Assembly (NCBI GenBank): GCA_037176725.1
Contig: JAZBRS010000026.1
Span: 97,199,501-97,263,500, forward strand
Origin: Posidonia oceanica
Taxonomy: Eukaryota; Streptophyta; Magnoliopsida; Alismatales; Posidoniaceae
DNA length: 64,000 nt
Reading direction: 5' to 3'
Position 1 is the stretch's first letter. The number at the start of each line of letters is the position of its first letter. A model generated the notes under the pieces. That model was not told where the DNA came from. It worked only from the letters and a program-made list of their open reading frames with translations, and ran no database searches. A program made the position numbers and the translations under genes. Of the stretch, positions 34,090 through 46,118 are shown piece after piece.

Positions 34090-37000
34090 CAAATCCCAAA
34101 ACCTCAAACCCTAAACCCTAAATCCTAAAACCCTAAAACCTAAAACCAAACTCCAAATCAAACTCTTTCCAAACCCCAGAACAAATCTCAAAACAAACCC
34201 TCAAACCGAACCCTAAAATCACACTCTTTTCTAAACCAAAAACCACTCACCTAAACCTAGAAATTCTAGGAAATCCACATCCAAACCCATTCATCAAAAC
34301 TTAGAATCAAAGCCCTAGGAAAACCCTAGAATCACCACACACATAAACCCTAGGGACCAAACACAAAACCTAGAAACCAAACGCACAACATAGAATCAAA
34401 AACCTAGCAAAACCAACCTAAACCCTAAACCCTAGGGACACTTCACACAACACCTTAGAAAAATCCTAAACCCTAGAAAAACCTAGGTTAAACTCAAACT
34501 CAAAACCAAACTAAACCATAAACCCTAGGGACCAAACACGAAACCTAGCAAAGCCCAAAACCTAGACACAAAACCCTAGGTTTAGGCCCAATTTTCAACC
34601 CACATGAACCCTTACAAAACCTAGGAACACATAAACCATAGGTCACTCACACAAAAAACCTAGAAAACTTAGGTTAAATCAAAGCACAAAAACCTAGAAG
34701 ACTTAGGATAAATCAAAACACTTAAATCCTAGAAAACCTAGGTAGAAACCACACCTAAACCCATGCATTCAAACCCATGCAAACCCTAGTGCCATTCAAA
34801 AAAAACCAAATAAACCTAAACCCTAAATCTCACCTGCATCCAATGGCCCTCATCGCCTCCCCACCAATATAAAACCCTAGCAACCCTAGGAGAGAGGGGA
34901 TGGAATCAAAAAATAGAGAGAGGACCTGAAGAAAAAAAAAAAAAAAACCTAACAAGAGGGAAGAAGAAAAGAAACGAAGGAGAGAGAGAGGGAAAAAACC
35001 TAAACCTACAGTCGACCACCTTCCTCCTTCGGCCAGAACCTCTACCTCACCTTCGACCACCACTCACCACCTTCACGAAGCCCCCACGAGTCCACTTGCA
35101 AGGGCCATCACCTGCGAGAGCCACAGACAGAGAGAGGAGAGAGAATTAGTTTTTTTTTCATCTCTTCCGACCAGCTACGTGTAGAGAGGAGGAGAGGGCC
35201 GGCCGACGCTTCCCAGGCCTTCTCTGCACCTCTGTCGACGTCCCCGGACCACGCCTGAAGCTGCCCTGCGCCTCCAGCGACGCCTCCGCCCGCCGCAAGC
35301 TCGCAGCAAATCCACAGAACTTCCTCGAGCTCATCTAGCCACTCCCGCACGTTCCAACAGGTAATAAACATCTCCCTTAGATCTGCCTCGTTCCCCTCTT
35401 CATCCCCATGTCATTTTTTTCGCGTTTCGAGCTCTGTGGCGCCACCAGCACCTCGCTGGAGTTTGCCGTCTTCCCTGGCGCCAGTCGCCAATGCAACGCG
35501 CACAGCAGCACACCACGCCGCCTGCCGCTCCACCGAGCCCCGCCGGGCCGTGCCGCACTTCCGTCGATCAGCCCCGTGCTTCCTTGTGTGCCGCCCGAGC
35601 TACGCCGCCCTCTCCTTTGCCGCTGCGGAGCTTCCCTCGGCGAGCCCCAACTATGGCCACTCTAGCGTTTTAGTTTTTTATTAGCATTAGTTTAGGTTTT
35701 AGTTTTTTTTTCCTTAACATAGATATTTTACCATCACAATGCACTAGTTTCCTTCAGTTTTATTTATTTAATTTTAGGTCCAGCTATAGTTTAAGTTTCA
35801 TTTAAATCTGAATTAAAACTATATAACATTGCATTTAATATCTATAGTTTCTTTTATTTACATGTTAGTCTTGCTGTAGTTTAAAAACTTGTGATATCAT
35901 TTACTTTTAGTCCTGCTATTTATTTTTATTGCATCTTAGTCCCTCTGTAGTTCAAAGCATTTTATTTTCTTTTAGTTTTAGCCCTGTAATTTATCTTTAT
36001 TGCATATTAGTCCTCCTGCAGTTCAAAATACTTTACTGTTTCTTAGTTTTTAGTCCAGCTATTTATTTATTTTGCATCTAGGTCCTGTGGTTGATTAATA
36101 TCATTTAATTTCATGTTTTTAGCTTATTACATTGCATTTATTTCCTGTAATTTATTTTATTTACTTTCCAGTCCTCTGTTCAGTTAAATTTATTTAATTT
36201 CGTATTTTACCATATTACATTGCACTTTTATTCTATATTTTATTTTATTTACTTTTCAGTCCTCTACATGTTAGAAATATCATTTAATCTCATACTTTAC
36301 CATATTTAAATTGCATTTTAGACCTTGCATTTATTTAATTTACATTTTAGTCCACTGCATGCATTCATAGCGTCCATTTAATTTGCATTTTTCCATATTG
36401 CAATGCATTCCAGACCCTGCATTTTATTGTATTTGCATTTAGGTCCTCAGTCCATTTAGATTTCATTTAATATCCATTTTAAAACCTTACTGCATTATTA
36501 AAAAATCCAGAAACTTATTTTTATTGCATTTAGACCCCTAGGTTTGCATATTCAATGCATCTAGGTCCCTATCTTTTCAAAATCATTGCATATAGGTCCC
36601 TAAGTTTGCATTTAGTTGCATCTAGGTACCTAGGTTTGCATTTTAATCACATTTAGGTCCTTTACTCACATTTTTGCATACATTTGCACTGTTTTGCATA
36701 CATTTGCATCGTTTCGCGTGCCCACACCCTATTTTGCTTGCATTTGCATGGTTTTACATGTCCACTCCTGTTTTCCCTCTTTTCATGCACCGTTTTGCAT
36801 GTTTGCTTCGTTTCTTGCACCGTTTTGCATGTCTGCTTTGTTTCTTGCACCGTTTTGCATGCCTGCCTCGTTTCTTGCACCGTTTTGCATGCCTGCCTCG
36901 TTTCTTGTACTGTTTTGCATGCCTGCTTTTGTTTCTTGCACTATTTTGCGTATTTGCTTCGATTTTGCTTTGCATGTCGCCTGTATTGCTTGGTTTTAGC

Positions 37001-37675
37001 GCTGTTTTGTTTTATCGCCTGCATTTGCATTTAGCACAGTGATGTTTACTACCAGTAGTTCTTACGAACCATGGCTCGTCCTATTCAGAACGCTGACAGC
37101 GTAGCTAAGCTCATAGATCACACGTTTATTTTCTTTCCGCGCATCACAACACTTAGAGCATGTATTTGCGCATGTTTATTTCAGCATACATGGCATTTAG
37201 GCATTCATTTGAGCACCCATAGCATAGGTATAGCATCCCTCGTCGCTTGGACGTGCAGTTAGGCAATCACCGCCGATATCCTGTAAATGTGAGCGAGAAT
37301 AGTCAAGAAAGACCGATTCCGGGCGTGTCGGGGGTGCCTAATACCTTCCTCGCACGTAACAGGAGTCCTTACTCTTTCTCTAGACACGCAATGACCGTTT
37401 TACCCTTATGCTTGGCACGAGTCACTCATTTTGCATAACATTGCATCCATCTACATGTTTTCCTGTATTTCCTCGATTTTTCTTGTCTCCCGACTTAATA
37501 GACTAGGTGGCGACTCCGTATTTGCTTTATCTTTGTTTTTCCCCCCTTCTTTCGGTGTTTTGAGTCAAGTTTCCTCCTTGGATCACCCGCCAATAGTGAA
37601 CCTGATTTCCGATCGGTGCACACGAGCTCTGGCAGCGTCCACGGAGGATCGCGAAAGCCACGGAATCACTACACC
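34090..37675 (+). mobile_element. 3' LTR of Ogre-like element, part 2
   Basis: Collinear with about 12702-16267 of the 5' LTR: telomere-like strings (34104-34140), TATA candidate (34868-34874), GC-rich stretch (35000-35660), T-rich DNA, minisatellite (36690-36960), conserved block (37321-37375), internal PBS copy (37508-37518). It ends in AATCACTACA at 37675, followed by the duplication CCAAG. Confidence 0.92.
36690..36960 (+). repeat. 30-bp minisatellite in 3' LTR, about 8 units
   Basis: Same units and phase as 15285-15560, with more GCATG variants (GTTTTGCATGCCTGC) than GCGTG. Confidence 0.85.
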
Positions 37676-37680
37676 AAGAA

Positions 37681-38027
37681 AAACTGATTTCCTCGGGCAT
37701 GTCGGGGGTGCCTAACACCTTCCTCGCGTGTAATAGGAGTCCTTACCCTTTCTCTAGATCGCATTGACCTTGTGTCATACACATTTGGATCGTATTTGCA
37801 TATTTTCAAACTACATGAGTTTTTCTGCATGTTTTCGCATACGGTTTTCCTAGTATCCTAGTTTTAATAGATTAGGTGGTGACTCCATTTCTTTTCTTTT
37901 GTTTTCCTTTGCGTTTGCCTGTTTTCCTAGTGTTTTCGAGTCGATTTCCCCACGGATTCACCATTGGCCGTGACATCGCTTCCTCACTCATGTCAGTCAC
38001 CCGACACCGTGGTTTGGGATGATCACA
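37681..38027 (+). mobile_element. Solo LTR (Ogre/Tat-like), right part
   Basis: It resumes the LTR interrupted at 12254. It contains the conserved block (37695-37749) and a PBS-like TGGTGACTCC (37877-37886), and ends GGGATGATCACA at 38027. CCTGG (38028-38032) matches the left duplication CCTAG at 4 of 5 bases. Confidence 0.75.
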
Positions 38028-38361
38028 CCTGGTATGGAAGTATTTGCAGTCAGTCGATGTGAAGATGGGGGAGATGGACTTCAAGGCCAGTTTGATTGTT
38101 ACGGACATGCAAGAATATGATGTCATATTGGGAATGGACTAGCTGGCACAACATTGAGTAGTAATAAACTGTGTCAAGAAGAGGGTGATGGCAGAATGCC
38201 CAGGCGAAGGGGTGGTGAATGGTACAAGGAGTTAGGCCAGGAGGATCAAAGAAGATAATCTCAGAAATGAAGGCCTACTACCATTTGGCAAAGGGCAGTG
38301 TGGGCTACCTGGCCAGTGTGATGGTATCCTCCTCACCAGCTACAAGGAAACAGGATGTACG
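38028..38361 (+). pseudogene. Protease C-terminal part and degenerate linker (Tekay/Del-like pol)
   Basis: The frame continues the protease interrupted at 9513: SVDVKMGEMDFKASLIV, then YDVILGMD, the C-terminal retropepsin signature of this lineage. A TAG at 38140 stands where the family has Trp (GMDWL). Beyond about 38170 only fragments remain. The region that should hold the fingers and palm of reverse transcriptase, several hundred bases, is deleted before 38362. Confidence 0.75.
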
Positions 38362-39185
38362 AATGCACCAGTAGCTTTCATGGACCCGATGAACAAAGTA
38401 TTCAGGCCCTATCTAGATCAATTTGTGGTGGTGTTTGTGGATGACGTGCTGGTAGATGCATTTGAGAATGGTATTGGTGACGTTGAGGCAGAGTCAGCTA
38501 TTTGCGAAGTTCTCAAAGTGTGAGTTTTGGCTGGAAGAGGTTGCATTTCTTGGCCACATCATCTCGGGTGTAGGGATCAAGGTAGATCCAGCAAAGGTTG
38601 AAGCAATTAGCAGTTGGGCTAGACCAATGACTATCATCGAGATCAAGAGTTTTTTGGGATTAGCTGGATATTATCGGAGGTTCATCCAGGACTTCTCCAA
38701 GATTGTAGAACCTATGACCAGGCTAACCTGAATGGAAGTCCCTTTTGTGTGGGACTGGCAGTGTGAAGAAAGTTTTGATAAGTTGAAGGCCCAGCTGGTC
38801 ACGTCACCTATCTTGACCTTGCCATCAGGGAGTGGGGGTTTCACAGTTTATAGTGATGCTTGTGGAACAGGATTGGGATGCATCCTGATGCAACATGGTA
38901 AAGTAGTGGCGTATGCCTCCCACCAACTTAAAAACCATGAAAAGAATTACCCCACCCATAATCTGGAATTGGCTGCAGTAGTTTTTGCCTTGAAGATTTG
39001 GAGGCATTATCTGTATGGCGAACAGTTTGAGTTTTTCACAGATCATAAAAGCTTGAAGTACATATTCATGCAAAAAGATCGGAACCTGAGATAGCAGAGG
39101 TGGGTGGAATACCTCAAAGACTATGACTTTAGTCTATCCTACCACCCAAGAAAGGCTAACGTGGTTGCTGATGCCCTAAGCAGGC
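38362..39185 (+). pseudogene. Reverse transcriptase (C-terminal) and RNase H, Tekay/Del-like
   Basis: Reverse transcriptase resumes at [17 protein letters not shown], and the catalytic box reads [10 protein letters not shown] (about 38425-38455). A small deletion with frameshift follows directly (38456). The thumb/connection then reads [14 protein letters not shown] and [17 protein letters not shown]. RNase H carries [21 protein letters not shown] and [11 protein letters not shown], so the Asp-Glu-Asp set is present (38835-39060). Stops are at 38729 (TGA) and 39092 (TAG). The domain ends with [15 protein letters not shown]. These parts would copy the element RNA and remove it from the hybrid. 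The sequence places the element with chromovirus-type gypsy elements, but no chromodomain region survives. Confidence 0.88.
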
Positions 39186-39660
39186 GCATTTATACAATGG
39201 CTAGTCTAATGATAAAAGAATGGCATCTCTTGGAAGGAGTGGTTGAATGCAGACCATGAAGGCAGTCTTAGGGACCTATGAGGGTGTGTCTAGCAAACTT
39301 ATCTGTTCGCCCAAGGATGATTGAGGCTATTGTAGCTGCTCAGCAGTTTGATCCATTTGTGCTTGGGATCTGGAAGAAGATGGAGATAAGAGAGGCACCC
39401 CATTTCTCAGTTGGAGTTGACAGTGGGCTCAGATATGACCTACGTCTGTATGTGCCTCTGGTGGAAGAGGTGAAGTAGAGTTTACTGAATGAGGCTCACC
39501 AGTCTAGATACACGATTCATCCAGGAAGCACCAAAATGTATAAGGATCTGAAGAGAAACTTCTGGTGGCCTGGAATGAAGAAGGAAATGGCTGAGCATGG
39601 TGCCAGGTGTGCGACCTACCTGATGGTGAAGATTGAGCATCAGAAACATGGAGGGACCCT
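39186..39660 (+). pseudogene. Integrase N-terminal zinc-finger region, truncated
   Basis: After the RNase H tail a spacer leads to the His-His finger (EAHQSRYTIHPGSTKMY, about 39490-39540) and the typical FWWPGMKKEM. The Cys pair expected next is degenerate (ARCATYLMVK). The catalytic core, C-terminal domain and 3' LTR are all missing. The sequence changes abruptly to unrelated DNA at about 39661. Stops are at 39258, 39267 and 39476. Confidence 0.8.
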
Positions 39661-39856
39661 GTGTAACGACCCGAGTCGCTACCAACACATTCCAAAAAGC
39701 CCGACAAATTAAAACTTAATTAATTACAACAATTACAATAAGCTATGGGTTAAACAACAAGAATATGTGCCAAGAACCTACAGTGGATAGCTATGTGACT
39801 CTGACTATATTTACTATGACTCAAAACCAGCTAACCATCTACACCTGCAACTGAAA
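39661..39856 (+). other. Unassigned fragment starting like an LTR
   Basis: TGTAACGACCCGAGTCGCTA at 39664 resembles the start of a gypsy LTR, but only about 190 bp follow before Tat pol homology begins. No matching terminus was found. It marks a rearrangement or a truncated insertion between two elements. Confidence 0.35.
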
Positions 39857-42456
39857 ACCACAACCCCAAGAAGTGTGTCTTCGGGGTCACTGCCGGAAAG
39901 TTACTCAGCTTCATAGTGAGTAAAAGGGGCATAGAAATAGATCCAGCTAAAGCCAAAGCTATAATAGCCATGTCGCTGCCAAAGAATATCAAGGAGCTCA
40001 AAGGACTCATAGGAAGACTACAGTTTATCTGTAGGTTCATCTCTCAGCATGCAGAGAAGTGCAGACCCTTCTATGAGCTATTGAAAGGCGGTACAAAATT
40101 CAAATGGGATCACACCTGTCAGAAAGCACTTGATAACTTAAAGCTCTACATCCTCAACCCTCCAGTACTGATTGCTCTAGTCCTCGAGAGGCCATTACTA
40201 CTTTACTAGGCCATCACTGATAACTCAGTAAGAGTTGTCCTAGCACAACAAAAAGAAACTGGGAAGAAGGAGAAAGCGGTTTACTACCTGAGCAGAACCT
40301 TTATAGAATATGAGAGGAAATACTCCAAGATCGAGAAACACTACCTAGCCCTAGTATGGGCCTCACAAAAGCTGAGACACTACTTCCTAGCACACAAGGT
40401 CTGCTACATAGCCAAGATGGACCCTATGAAGTATATGTTCGAGAAGCCAGCGCTATCCAGAAGGCTAGCACAATGGCAGATGCTCCTCACTGAATTTGAC
40501 CTGCAATTCGTCACTCAGAAGGCGGTCAAGGGACAGACCATCGCAGACCAACTCGCTGGGCTAACTGTGTCAGAATACCAGCCAGTCTTAACAGACTTTC
40601 CAAATGAGGAAATTCTGGCAATCAGTAGTGTCACACCACTCATCAGAGAATGGACCCTCCATTTCGATGGAGCACTCAACTCACAAGGCGTTGGGATAAG
40701 GGCAACACTCCTCACTCCAGAAGGTGTTGTTCTCCCCGCTGCTGCCCAACTACTCTTCTCGGTAGGTAATAGCATTGCAGAATATGAGGCACTCATACTA
40801 GGGCTACGAATTGCTCTCGATCTAGGGGCAAGAAGGTTAAAGATAGTAGGGGACTCACAGCTCATCATCCGACAAGACCTCAACAAATACAAGACCCTCT
40901 CACCAAAGCTACAGGAGTACCGCAACTTAGCACGAGCTTTATTAAAGAAATTTGACAGGGTAGTATATGTGCATACGCTCAGAAGCAACAACATCCTGGC
41001 CGACTCTCTGGCCTCACTAGCATCCTCACTCCCCTTCAACTTGGAGGTGAATGAGCAACCCATTATTGTACGAAGAATCGGTTCACCGACAGTGGAATCA
41101 ACTACAGAATGGGTGTACAAGCTCAAAGAGGAACCAAGCTAGGAAAACATGCTGCACATAGAGGTCTGTTATCAAGGAGCTATAGAGATCAATGACGATG
41201 GGAATCCATGGTATTATGACATCTGGAATTATATACAGGATGGCACCTTCCCGACATTCACGACTTCCAAGGACAAAAAAACCCAAAGGAGGATGGCTAC
41301 CAGGTACTACATCAGAGCCAACACATTATTCTGGAGGACACCACTTGGGATTGAACTCCGATGTGTGGATGTATCAGAAGCAACCGAAATCCTCAAGGAG
41401 ACGCATGAAGGAATCTATGAGGGCCACATCAACTCCGAATTTATGGCCAAGATAATTATTAAAAGGGGGTACTACTAACCTACCATGGAAGCTGACTATG
41501 TAAGCAAAGTCAAAAGGTGTAAGAGCTGCCAGCTACATGCCAACAAGATCCACGCTCCAGCTTCAGCACTTCACGCTTTATCAGCACCATGGCCCTTCTC
41601 TATGTGGGCCTTTGATGTGGTTGGGTCTATTCAGCAAGGAAAGGGTAGCACATTTATCCTCACAGCAACAGAGTACTTCACCAAATGGGCCAAGGCAGAA
41701 GCGTTCGTGAACGTCAAGGCTACAACCCTGTGCCAATTTGTCCAAAGAAACATCATCGCAAGGTTCAGGATTCTTAAAGCGTTAGTAGCAGACAACGGGC
41801 CAATCTTTATCTCAAAGGAGTTCAACAGGTTATGCAAAAGATTCGGTATCACTCTACACCACTCCTCTCTGTATTACCCGCAAGGGAATGGCCAAGCGAA
41901 AGCTACTAATAAGACTTTAATAAAAATCATTAAAAAGACGGTAGAAAATAGCAAGGGATCAAATTGGTCAGATAAGCTAGTAAATGCACTATGGGCTTAC
42001 CGCACCACCGTAAGGACAGTGACAGGTCAAACACCCTATGCCATAGCCTTCGGAATGGAGGCGGTAGTCCCATATGAAATCTTGATCCCCTCATTAAGAG
42101 TCCAAATTGACCAAGGAATGTCAGCTGAGGAAAAGAGGCAGGCATTACTCCTTCACTTGGAACTCCTTGATGAGAAACAGCTGGCAGCAGCCGAGCACAT
42201 GCGCATCTACCGACAAAGAATAACTAAGGCCTACCAGAAGAATGTAATCGAACGCAAGTTTAATATTGGTGATCTAGTACTCAAGGTGGTGCTGCCTTAC
42301 AATAAGCCCCATCCAAAGGGAAAGCTAAAGCCAAACTAGGAGGGACCTTATATAATAGTTGCTACATATCCGGGGAATGCTTATCGATTGTCCCAAAATG
42401 GGGCAAATCTCCCTAACCCTTGGAATGCAATGCACCTGAAAATGTACTACCCTTGA
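39857..42456 (+). pseudogene. Tat-type pol fragment: RNase H, second RNase H, integrase
   Basis: A single frame runs about 2.6 kb without frameshift, starting inside reverse transcriptase (NPKKCVFGVTAGK) and continuing through the connection (GLIGRLQFICRFI) and a gypsy RNase H with decayed catalytic motifs. A second, archaeal-like RNase H (WTLHFDGALNSQGVG, AEYEALILGLRIA, GDSQLII; 40650-41020) is a hallmark of the Tat/Ogre lineage. Integrase follows: finger near 41405-41540 (CKSCQ), core FDVVGS and ADNGP. The catalytic Glu of GQAEATNK is Lys here (AAA, about 41899). Stops at 40207, 41140, 41476 and 42337; at least two stand where related elements have Trp. It ends MHLKMYYP and TGA at 42454. 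Non-functional. Confidence 0.92.
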
Positions 42457-44533
42457 TCAGCAGGCATGTACTAATAAAAGACCTAGGAGCAAACACCAAG
42501 CTGGAAGGGGGCATCATTCCCAATGCCTAATAGGAAGAGGAATACCTAGGGGGACCCATACTTTGTCCTGTATGCACATACATTTGCATGGGGATGGGCA
42601 GGCTCGGAGCAAAGGCTAATGGTATGAGCCATTCGCCAAATTAGAAAGCGCCCAGAAAAGAAGGCAGCAAAGAAGCTGTCCAAATAGAGAGGAAAGAAAA
42701 CAGTGAGAGAAACTGTCCAAATAAAAGAGGTCAGCAAAGAGCTGTCTAAGGAGTGAAAAGAAGGCAGCAAAGAAAGTTGTCCATAAATCAAAGAGAAAAA
42801 GAAAATCCTAGAAAATTAAAAGGCGCAGTAGGACCACAATGGACAAGTGGAACTCAAAGCTCAAGCCAACGTCGAGAGCTTGTTGTGCTTCGAACCTCCC
42901 CCATATCACTCACAGGCAAAGAGTAAGCAACCCTTGGTAGTCAAGAACCGAAAAGGGCCAAGGAAATGGCAAACCCATAACGATTAGTGAGTGGACCGAA
43001 GTCTCTAAAAGGCACAGGCATGCCACAAGGGACATGCCCATAATCATAGGGACCACTCAAATGGCCAAGGCAAACCCTATGGCTAAAGCTTAAAGTAGGT
43101 ACTTACCTCTCCCCATTAGAAAAAAGAATCCAAATAAAAAAATAGAAAACCCCAAAAATCTAAAAAATTGAAAAATCCCAAAATCCAAAAAATTCCAAAA
43201 AAAATAGAAAACCAAAAAGCCAAGAAAAAGTTAAAAATCTAAAAATTAAAAAAAAAACAGAAAATCAAAGAAGATCATCCACCCAACATAGAAGTGAAAA
43301 CTTAGTGAGTAGGGAAAACTGGAATTAGTCTAGCTGATGATGCAACGATCAATTCACCTCGGATTTTGAGATAGCGTCCTACTCAAGTGTGTCTCACGGC
43401 TTGGGTGCATCTTCTCAACAAAGACACTGCGTCTGCAATGATCTTTAGAGCATCTATGGATGACTCACAATCGGCATCCACTGGGCTCCAATTTTCCATC
43501 TCTCAGCTGAGGCCAAGACTAATTCCCTCCACCTAGTTCCCATGCATATAAAAAGCAAGCAATGTTGATTAAGTGACTACTTTATTTCCTGTACAAGTAT
43601 AACTTAGTCAATCTCTCTAGGATCTGGGAAAGGTCTACCTATGATTACTAACATATGTTGTTAAGTGTGCAGGTGTAATGCTTACTATATGAAGAATGAG
43701 CTCATGCGTTGGGGGCTCATATAGTATTCATAGACACAACCACTTCTACTAAAAGGCAAATCCTAGTTTGGCATGTGAAGGGTTCACTCCCTCTTTACTT
43801 GCCAAATCGAGTTGTGGGACAATGGTCCTTTCCCGAGAGTACTGATCACACTCGAGAACGGAAAACACTTGACCACAATGAATTGCATTCATTCATTTTG
43901 CATATGTCCATATGGTTTGGGACCAACCGTACCCTGCTGGCCTAACCTAGCATATGGACCATTCATTGCATTACGTGTTGACCTTGCATTATGATTGTTT
44001 GCTTGAATCATGCATGAATGCATTATTTCTCATATCATTGGAAGTGGAGCACGAACGGAGCATTGTTCTTCAAGAGTGTTAGAAACCCTTAGAATATGTG
44101 ATCCTCCTAGAGCCAATCAATTCCTACCTATCCTTTTTATCAATTCCAATACGAGTAAAATCTCAAACATGATGCCAAAATCTTTCTCCCATTGATCAGC
44201 GATAGGGTAAATCCCCATGACCTCCTCCTTAGTTTCTGCCCCATGGAAGCACATCTCTACATGGCTGATATGGTCTTGTCACTGGCTATGACAAATAGCT
44301 CCGAAACTGGCTTGACCCCTCCATGCCTAAGCCTTCAATATGATGGCACTTAATCGAACCACTCGGCTATGTGACAATGTCCCGAAACCAAGTCTGTTCA
44401 CCCCTTCTTTTTTGTTTCCTTTAGTTAGTTACCCTTAGTGGCGGATTGTTTGAGACAGAGCTCCCCTCTTCAAGAAATACTCAATGGGACATTGTTCTTA
44501 CCTTGGAACCGATCTTTTTCCAAGATCAACTCC
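42457..44533 (+). other. Non-coding 3' region of Tat-type element
   Basis: No gene recognised. Degenerate direct repeats of GGCAGCAAAGAAGCTGTCC lie at 42660-42790, and A-rich AAAATCCAAAAA low complexity at 43125-43265. From about 43850 the sequence is the reverse complement of 5239-5936. Confidence 0.7.
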
Positions 44534-44546
44534 AAGGAGGGGCATA
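44534..44546 (+). promoter_or_regulatory. Polypurine tract of Tat-type element
   Basis: AAGGAGGGGCATA directly before the LTR start; it closely resembles the Ogre-like tract at 28412. Confidence 0.8.
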
Positions 44547-46118
44547 TGTAGACATCCCATTTTCGCATTTCCCAGAGTTCATTAAGGATAGGAACCCTTG
44601 AGGTGCCCTAAATCACATAACTAAGGCCTAATAACACATTTTCCAATTTTTTCCATGATTTAATTAAAAACATCGCCTAATTTTACTTGATTCAAGGTCG
44701 TTAGCTGTGGCAAAGCTGACACACTCAAACCAGTGGCAAGTTTAAGCACCTTCAACACTTTTTCTCAGTTTTGGTCAGTTAGCTGTGGTAGAGCTAACAC
44801 TCTTATCCTACTCAAACTAGTGGCAAGTTTGAGTCCCTTTAACCATATTTAGTGAGAGTTTATTGGCTGTGGCAAAGCTAATGCTCTCATTGCACTCAAA
44901 TCAGTGGCAGATTTGAGTTTCTTAATGTTAAAGAAGATGTTTTTATGATTTCATGGAATTTCTGAAGTTTTCTGGGAGTTTAACATGTTTCTCTGGATTA
45001 ATGTAAAAGACATGGTTGAAAACGCAAAAGGGCCTCATGTCGCCAGTTCACAAGGCAACAATGTTAGTCGCCATTTAGAGGGGCGACTATTGTTGTCGTT
45101 GAGAAGACAGGCGACTAGGATTACTACCTTGAGGACAGGCAACACATAGCCTACCTCTCTTTCCCGATAGATTTTGTCATCCTCAACATTTCTATGATAT
45201 TTGGGATTTATATAATATATTACAATATTTTTCCCATAATTAATATTATTTCTATGATTTTTCTAAGCACATAAATATGTGATATAACATATATCATATC
45301 ATTTAATTAGGAAAAGTCCTAGGAAAAGGATGATGATCTTTATTTGTCTTAAGATAATATTTTGAATTAATTATCTCGTTTTAAATGTGTATATCATATA
45401 TCTTTAATTCAATACTGAATTTAAAATCAAAGATAAAGTTTAGGTTGTTCCAACAGTTACGAGGATGGACCTCATCAAAGGATAAGACCCCTAGGCTCGT
45501 AACTAATTAGTTAGGATTTTAATTTTGAAAAATAAAGATCTTTGTGTCTAGGTGCCACATGTAGTGGCGACTAGCTGACGTGGACGATTCTGTTGCCTTA
45601 GCAGCGGACTTCCACGTCATTTTCACGTCATTAAAATAGGATATTTCTGCCTGCCCCTGTCCTAACGGCGATTGGGAAAAATATCCATTTTAATTTAAAA
45701 TTCGCCTCTAAAAAATTCCTAGATATTATCCATTCGAGCCCCATAACTCTATAGAAGGACCCTGAGAGCTATCGCTCACGGTGAGGCATTTTGTAGAGTT
45801 AGGGGGGCTATTTTTTTTTAGTATTAGGAGCGATTTTCTAGATTGAGAGAACCCTAGCCTCCACTTTGTCGAAACCCTAAGAGAAATCCTTGATTCCTGA
45901 GATCGTCTTAACCCAAAGCTCCGTCCGTGCCTCCACTTCCTCACTCCATGCCATTAGAGCACGAGGGTGAAGGGAGTATTTCTTCTAATTATCTCTTTTA
46001 TTTTCATTTTTGCATTCCTTAGATAGGACCCATTGCATATGCATGCAGGGAACCACCCCTGGTTAGTATTAGTTGCATTTATTCCATTATTTCTTATCCA
46101 TCTAATCTGTTTACTACA
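44547..46118 (+). mobile_element. 3' LTR of Tat-type element (right end tentative)
   Basis: It starts TGTAGACATCCC. Three consecutive units (44700-44920) each have a TTAGCT/AGCTAA-type and an ACTCAAA/TTTGAGT-type inverted repeat with GTGGCA-like loops. AT-rich DNA follows, with repeated GGCGACTA words (45085-45120, 45565). ACTACA at 46113-46118 is taken as the end because it fits the TGTAG/CTACA ends of the family. No target duplication confirms it. Confidence 0.55.

Larger units (their letters stand above)
12255..37675 (+). mobile_element. Ogre-like LTR retrotransposon, complete boundaries, pol-less
   Basis: Two LTRs of about 4.0 kb flank an internal region with a PBS (16269), leader, gag pseudogene, long non-coding 3' part with a tandem array, and a polypurine tract (28412). 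The element is bounded by the direct repeat CCAAG at 12250-12254 and 37676-37680. Without the nested LINE it is about 20 kb, in the size range of Ogre elements. No reverse transcriptase, RNase H or integrase was found in the internal region, so it would depend on enzymes from a partner. It is inserted in the solo LTR 9514-38027. Confidence 0.88.

Noticed and set aside
39664..39860. A DNA transposon or MITE starting TGTAACGACCC
   Set aside because: No terminal inverted repeat or flanking duplication was found at the other side; left as unassigned.
38362..42456. An integrated pararetrovirus
   Set aside because: The elements have LTRs, primer binding sites or polypurine tracts and integrase, and the reverse transcriptase/RNase H sequences are of plant Ty3/gypsy type; no movement or coat protein is present.
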